64,000 nucleotides of DNA from Bilabrum cf. latius (taxonomy: Eukaryota > Bigyra: Bicosoecida > Bigyra > Bicosoecida), in assembly GCA_965178125.1 (NCBI GenBank), contig OZ237739.1:806001-870000 (forward strand), given 5' to 3'. Of this stretch, positions 58,769 to 64,000 are shown one piece after another. A program made the translations under genes and the position numbers. The notes under the pieces are model-generated. The model searched no databases. It saw nothing but the letters and a program-made list of their open reading frames with translations, and was not told the origin of the DNA. Position 1 is the first letter of the stretch; every line of letters starts with the position of its first letter.

Positions 58769-61202
58769 ATGGACTGGCAGAAAGAATTTCGTGATGACAT
58801 TGAGGATGGTGAGATTGCATGCTTCGCAGCTGTAAGGCAAATCGTCGCTGCAAAGACCGCAATAGATAACTAATACAAGCGATGTGCCCCTTGCAGGAAG
58901 GCTAGGAGACGATGGCCAAGGAGCTGGTAATGACGATGGCACTAATGAACTACATTCAGCATATGCTGCCACAGAAAGCAGCACTCTTGACCTGAGCAGC
59001 GTTCTTGGTGCTGGCGCGGGCCGCGGTGGCAAACAGAAGGGCGGCAAGAAGGGTAAAAAGGGCAAGAAAAAGAAAAAAGACCGGGTTGCAAGCCGAACGG
59101 TGGCTGAAAGCACAATGGAGACTGCTGGTATGGGCTTGTTTGGCTCTGCTGCGCCGGAAAGATCGACACAGGTACTGTTCGCCGCGACTGCGGTGTCTGA
59201 ATCATCGCGAGCTGCCGCTGAAGAGCGCCATCGCGAGGCAACACAGCGCGCTGCTGCCTCCAGTGTGGCTGCAGCTGCAAGTAATGGCGCTGCATCAGAC
59301 CTTGGGGCTGCGTTTGAGGGGCGAGCCGACCCGATGGCAAGCGCAGCCGATGCTCCAGCCACGGCCGCCGAAATGCTGCTTGCTGGTGGGCCTGGCGCCG
59401 TCCTTCGCGGTGGCCCCCAGGGCAGGGTACGACGTGGTGGTCGAGTGGAAATACGAGAGGCCAGAGATGCCTTGCCAGACGTGCCTGAACTTGTCCGCCG
59501 CAGCCTCGCCAGCGCGTCACACCGCACCCCTCTAGCGCTCGTGGTTGCCGGTCATGTGGACGCTGGCAAGAGCACGCTCATCGGCCGCATGCTGTATTCT
59601 CTGGGCCAAGTTGGCGCCGCCACGCTCAGGAAATTCCGCAGGGAAGCGGAACGCGGCGGTAAGGGTTCCTTCGCGCTGGCGTGGGTGATGGACGCGGGAG
59701 GGGACGAGAGGGAGAGGGGCGTGACGGTGGACGTGGGGATGGGCTAGATGAGGATCAAAGGCAGAGATGTTGTTCTTCTCGATGCCCCCGGGCATGCCGA
59801 CTTCGTACCGAACGCCATTGCGGCTGCCGCAACGGCAGATGCTGGCCTGCTGGTGGTCCCTGCCCCTCACGGTGACTTCAAGCGTGCCTTTGCTACTATG
59901 GGGCAGACTCGGGAGCACGCCTGTCTTCTAAGGGGCCTTGGATGCAGGCGTTTGATCGTGGCAGTGAACAAGATGGATGCATGCGAATGGTCCAAGACCA
60001 GGTTTGATGCGGTCGTGGCCCGTGTGACAGACTTTCTCAGCCACGACGCCGGCTGGAACGTGCAGCGCGACGTTGCCTTCGTCCCTGTGAGTGGTTTCCT
60101 AGGCAGCAACGTGGTAGAGCCGCTAGGGCAGGCTTCCTCGCGGCCTGACTTAGGATGGACGGCACCCGCAGCCTCAAAGGAGGCCTCCGTGGGCTCTGCC
60201 GAGAGACCCGAGGACGAGGGGTCCATGGCATCTGGCGGCGACGCTCCCGAGCACGCGGAATCGGTGGCTGCGATGTGGTACGCCACTTACTGCGAGTCCG
60301 TGGTGGCGGAAGGCAAGTCGAGCATACTGACCGGCAGCCTGCCTGGGCCTGACGGCAGACCGCGGGGTCCCACTTTGATCGAGTGCATCGATGCGTTGCC
60401 TTCTCTTCCTACGGAGCTAGTGCTTGACCCGCTCCGGCTAGCTGTCTCTGATGTTCGGAAGGAAAGCAGCGGGGCGGTGTTTGCCACGGGCCGAGTGACG
60501 AGCGGGTGGGTGCAGCAGGGTGACAAACTTCTGGCGCCTCCTGCCGCTGACGATGTGATGGTCAAGGCGGTGAAGCCTCTACAGGTGGTTGCGGATGATT
60601 CGGCCGAAGGTTTTGCAGCCTACATGGAGTCGGACGCTTCCGCTGGTGCGGCTATGGGTGGAGTAAGCGAGGCGGATGCATTGAGAGATGCTGCAGGAGC
60701 CCTGTGGGGCGGCAAGAAGTTCAAGCCTTGCGGACTGGTTGGGCAGTTTGTTGAAGTTCAGCTGGGTGGGACGTCAGCTGTTGGTTTGCGCAAAGGTGAC
60801 GTCCTCAGTTGGGTTGCCAGCCCCGTCCCTGCAGCTGGAGAAATCAAGGCTCTTCTTCGGGTGCTCCCAGCGGCAAAACGAGGACCTCCTCTGGTGGAGG
60901 GTCTGCGCATGTCGCTTCACGCCCACAACTGTGAGACTCTTTGCAGCTTCACGAAGGTTGTGGCATTGGTTGAGCCCGGGGCATGCGTGGAGCACGGCGA
61001 CTTTAAGAAAGGGGGCGCAAAAATGCTGGGGAACAGAGAATGGCTGCAGGTCAGAATACGCCTGAGCAACCAGATCCCCCTCGTTCCTGATGGCGACAAG
61101 GCTGGTGCGGCGCATCCTCTCAGCACCTTCGTGCTTCGGTACAGCAACTTGACCGTAGCGGCAGGTCTAGTCATTCGCACATACGCCGGAGAACCAGTAT
61201 GA
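58769..61202 (+). CDS. HBS1: HBS1-like translational GTPase (two exons)
   Basis: Exons 58769-58808 and 58897-61202, with an 88-nt intron (GTGAGA...TTGCAG), give 781 residues ending in TGA. The start [14 protein letters not shown] is split by the intron after codon 13. GTPase motifs: GHVDAGKST near 232, [19 protein letters not shown] near 308 and NKMD near 370. A TAG at 59745 lies between switch I and the G3 strand. Domains 2 and 3 follow with [29 protein letters not shown] and [18 protein letters not shown]1 with Dom34/Pelota rescues stalled ribosomes; eRF3 is the nearest alternative, but the sequence after NKMD ([11 protein letters not shown]) and the N-terminus fit HBS1 better. A Lys-rich segment precedes the G domain. 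Confidence 0.88.
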
Positions 61203-61358
61203 AAGGTTTGCAAGTATCATGGATCGCAAAATAAGGGAGATCGCAGTCAACAATTATTATATTTTATTTGATCCAGTACAAGATCTTGGGCGGCCCAACC
61301 TCCACGACAAATTGTGAGCGCATCGCCTAATGCACACCTGCTCCGATGGCTAAACCAG

Positions 61359-64000
61359 TCACTACCCAACAAGCGTGGATGGCCTCGGCGGTGCGTCAGG
61401 CCTGCTGAACTTGTACAGCGCATACGCTTTCCCGGCATCGATGCAACGGGACACTAGCCACTTCTGGTCGGCTTGGGTTGACCCGTCCCAGGTTGCAGAT
61501 TCATCTACCGCCAAGGAGTGATTGGAGCTCGAGCTGGCCTGGGCTGTCGCACTCAACACGTCTGCCTGAGCGGTGCCGGCACTACTACTATTGCTACTGC
61601 TGGTGCTGCTACTACCGGCGCCGTGACTGGCGCTGCTACTGCTACCACCGATCTGTGCATCTGCTCTTGCGCCAGAAGCTCGAGTTGAAACCGGGCTAGA
61701 GCCCCTGGAACCGCTATCGGCTGGCGCTGTCGGCCTCACACGTGGTGCACTAGATGCAGGGATCTGTACTGTTTCCCCAGGCGGCGCTTGCAGCATCGAT
61801 GCAAGGGCGGGAAGCTATGCGTGAGCCACGTCTTTGGGGGGTAGCCTTGGCGACAACGCATCGAGACGCGGGAGCGTGAGCATGGCCTCGAGTGTCCGAA
61901 ATGGTAATTGAGCTGCTGCTGCGGCCGAAGTCCCTTCGACGCTGCCGCTACAGCTGCCGCCTAAGACGTCGACGTCGCAATCTGTTTCCGTATTGCTCAG
62001 CGATACCTCGCGCAAGTGCACCTAGTCTGCTACGGCGGCCCAATCGCGTACTGGATCACGCAAGCAATCGGGGTCGGACTGCTTGCGTTTCGGTGTCGAA
62101 TGGCTTCCGTGCGACACGCGGGCCGAGCTTGCATCTGGACTAGGAGTGGCGTTGCTCCCGGCAGCCTTGTCGACCCTGGCTCGCTTGGAGTTTGGTGCTG
62201 GAGATTCCGCCGATTCAGAACTGCTCCTGCTGCGCTTGCTGGGCTGAGTACGACCATTGCCTCCCGAAAATACGACCTGCATCAGTCCATCGCCCTGCAC
62301 CTCTTTTCCAACCACCCTGACAACTCTCTGCGGGTTGGTGTCACCGCTACCGGCCCCTTGCTCTTCAATGCCTCCAGCCCGCGCGACACCCAGCGATCGC
62401 AGCAGCACTGCGTCTTCTGCCGCGTCATCGACGACACCTGCAGCCGCACCTGCAGCTTTCATGGCCTCCTCGCTCCTAGGCTTGCCAAAGTTGTTCTTGC
62501 CCGATACCTGCAGCCCCAGGTTGCTGCCCAGCATCAGGGCGTGGGCCTGCTGCACGCGGTGCAGCCGGTCCAGCACTCGGTCCATCACCACGGTGCCGTC
62601 CTCAAACACGGCGTCCTACTCGTCCTCGCCCTCCTCGTACGCCTCGTTGCGGTTAACCACGTCGAAGCCCGAAGGGAACATGGGTCCTGCAAAGGTCTCA
62701 GACCTGCGCGGCATGAGCACCCAGGGAGCCCCAGTGTCGGCGATGAAAACGATCTGGTTCTTCGAGGGGTTCGATTCTACGCACGCAGCATCGCCGCTGT
62801 AGGCAGGCAGTCGTATGCTGTGCATGCTGCCTATTGCTCCTCGCTGGAACAGAAACACCTGGCCTGCCTTCACTCCCGTGTCTCTTGGATCAGGCAATGC
62901 AATCACCCATCGCTGGTCAGGCGACAATGCAGCCTGCGCCAGAGTTGTGCCATCCACGGGGTCAGCGTATGTCTCCTGCGCTTCAAGCTCGCACCCGCTG
63001 GAAGATTCGGCGCTGGTCTCCGTCTTAGCAGCTGCGTCGTCCTGTGCCGTGGATGATGCGCTGGAAGCGCCTCTGCTACTTGCACTGGCCCCAGAGGCTA
63101 CACCTAAGGCCTCAGGCTTCGCGACAATGTCACGCTCGGTGCATGTAAGCACGTGTACACCTGACTTGTTACACAGCAGGGCCACTGGGTCACCCCACTG
63201 GAACACGCTGTCCCGGCCGCTGCCTGCAGGCGCGCCCGATACCTCGCCATGACCAAGAGGCGGTTCCACCTCGCGGAGAGTTGGCGTCCCAGACGATGAA
63301 GCGGTCGGACTTACACCTAGCAGCGCCAGACTGAACCCGGGATCTGCTGGAGGTACTGGGCCTCGAGCTCTGGTCACGCTCACCTCCACCAGCTGGTGGT
63401 CCCGCGTTGCCAGAAGCAGGGTGGCCGAGGGAGGCTGCAGGGCACTGTCGGGATCGCTATCCGCGGCCATGCCTTTTCGGCGCATCCATGCTACGGATGC
63501 CCCGGCTGCGTCGGAGCCAGGTGCCTTGCGATGGGCTGCACTGGCAGGGGCTGTTTCAAAGGCGGCATCGTGCGGCTGCGATGCCCCGAGGCTGCCAAGG
63601 TCCACAGGGACGATTGACGCTCGGGATATCGAGCGGACTGGCGGCTATACAAGGCAACCTGGGCTTCCAACTCCTGCTGCCACTTGCGCCCTTGCAGCGA
63701 TGGCAGTCTTGGCACGTGCCAGCCCGTCAGGTTTGAAATTGATGACATGTGGGGGACCTTTCAGCAAAGTGCAAACAAGCAGGCCTGGTTCTCGTGGGTG
63801 CACGCATATCGACCGGATTCCAGAGGCCACTCTGCGAAGTACGATATTATGAAACAACAAACAGCGCGGCAGAGATTTGATTCTCGGTTCTACATGGCTG
63901 ATTGTCACGGGCGACGTTGCAGCCAAACGAAAGGCCTTACTTTGCGGCCCCTAGCAGCGATCCATCCTCAGGATCAATTGCACCAATAAATCCGTCTCCT
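61359..64000 (-). CDS. WD-repeat-like nucleolar-type protein, 5' end beyond the window
   Basis: Exons beyond 64000 to 63941 and 63831-61359, with a 109-nt intron (GTAAGG...TTCGCAG), give about 840 residues in the window ending on TAG-TGA, read as Gln then stop. TAGs lie at 63645, 62616, 62022, 61815 and 61362. Propeller-like repeats are visible (GIRSICVHPREPGLLVCTLL, LSPDQRWVIALPD, NQIVFIADTGAPWVLMP), followed by a Lys/Arg/Ser-rich low-complexity C-terminus typical of nucleolar proteins. The pattern resembles Utp4/cirhin of the small-subunit processome, but this is a weak match. Confidence 0.7.

Noticed and set aside
1-64000. Interpretation as pseudogenes or bacterial contamination
   Set aside because: Only TAG interrupts the frames, never TAA or TGA, and no frameshifts are needed; decayed genes would show all three stops and indels. 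Spliceosomal introns exclude bacteria.
1-64000. UAG read as Leu, Glu or pyrrolysine
   Set aside because: The two CCT3 columns and the MFSD1 column are Gln in homologues, and UAGs fall in many unrelated proteins, unlike pyrrolysine. Leu would be unlikely in the hydrophilic linkers where most UAGs lie.

Overview
The window is eukaryotic nuclear DNA, GC-rich and gene-dense. It holds 24 protein genes that I can support, 14 short spliceosomal introns (84-129 nt, GT-AG), and no bacterial operon signals. Identifiable products are typical of free-living eukaryotes: CCT3 chaperonin, DNA polymerase delta subunit 2, SPRTN, DUS3, HBS1, signal peptidase subunit 1, XAP5/FAM50, neuropathy target esterase and mitochondrial carriers. 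A TMEM216-type transition-zone protein and a candidate microtubule-inner protein suggest a flagellated or ciliated cell. I cannot name the lineage; no plastid-specific gene is visible.

The main result is that UAG is a sense codon, most probably glutamine. Read with the standard code, nearly every gene is broken; read with UAG as sense, about 100 in-frame TAGs (my count) fall inside 23 of the 24 genes and each gene becomes one frame with the expected domain order. Conserved positions fix the amino acid: in CCT3 two TAGs sit exactly where homologues have an invariant Gln, and one sits in the conserved Gly-Gln of an MFSD1-like transporter. The first in-frame stop after each reading frame is TGA in all but one gene whose end lies in the window; NTE ends on TAA. 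No gene needs TAA or TGA to be read through.

Layout. 1-5408 (minus): a peroxidase-DOMON protein running off the left edge, then SPRTN. 5674-9526 (plus): an ABCB6/HMT1-type half transporter and XAP5. 9646-20033 (minus): POLD2, an MFSD1-like transporter, DUS3 and a coiled-coil protein. 21146-26370 (plus): a COG1-like giant and a ciliary-type protein. 26807-29353 (minus): a mitochondrial carrier and a small membrane protein. 29492-30133 (plus): a GNAT acetyltransferase. 30134-31214: an AT-rich island with inverted and direct repeats. 31215-34291 (minus): a JmjC protein and SPC1. 34448-36287 (plus): CCT3. 36380-47032 (minus): a TMEM216-like protein, a secreted glycosidase-like protein and a 2094-residue NTE. 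47364-51536 (plus): a large unknown protein. 51572-53395 (minus): a SET-domain protein. 53431-61202 (plus): a large propeller-like protein and HBS1. 61359-64000 (minus): a WD-repeat-like protein running off the right edge.

Two further global patterns are notable. All 14 introns end in GCAG (11 in CGCAG), and this rule let me assemble a three-exon NTE. Introns sit at the 5' ends or in the first half of genes, while downstream parts are often intronless, TAG-free and very rich in G/C-ending codons. Those GC3 blocks create the long antisense open frames that a standard-code annotation would mistake for genes.
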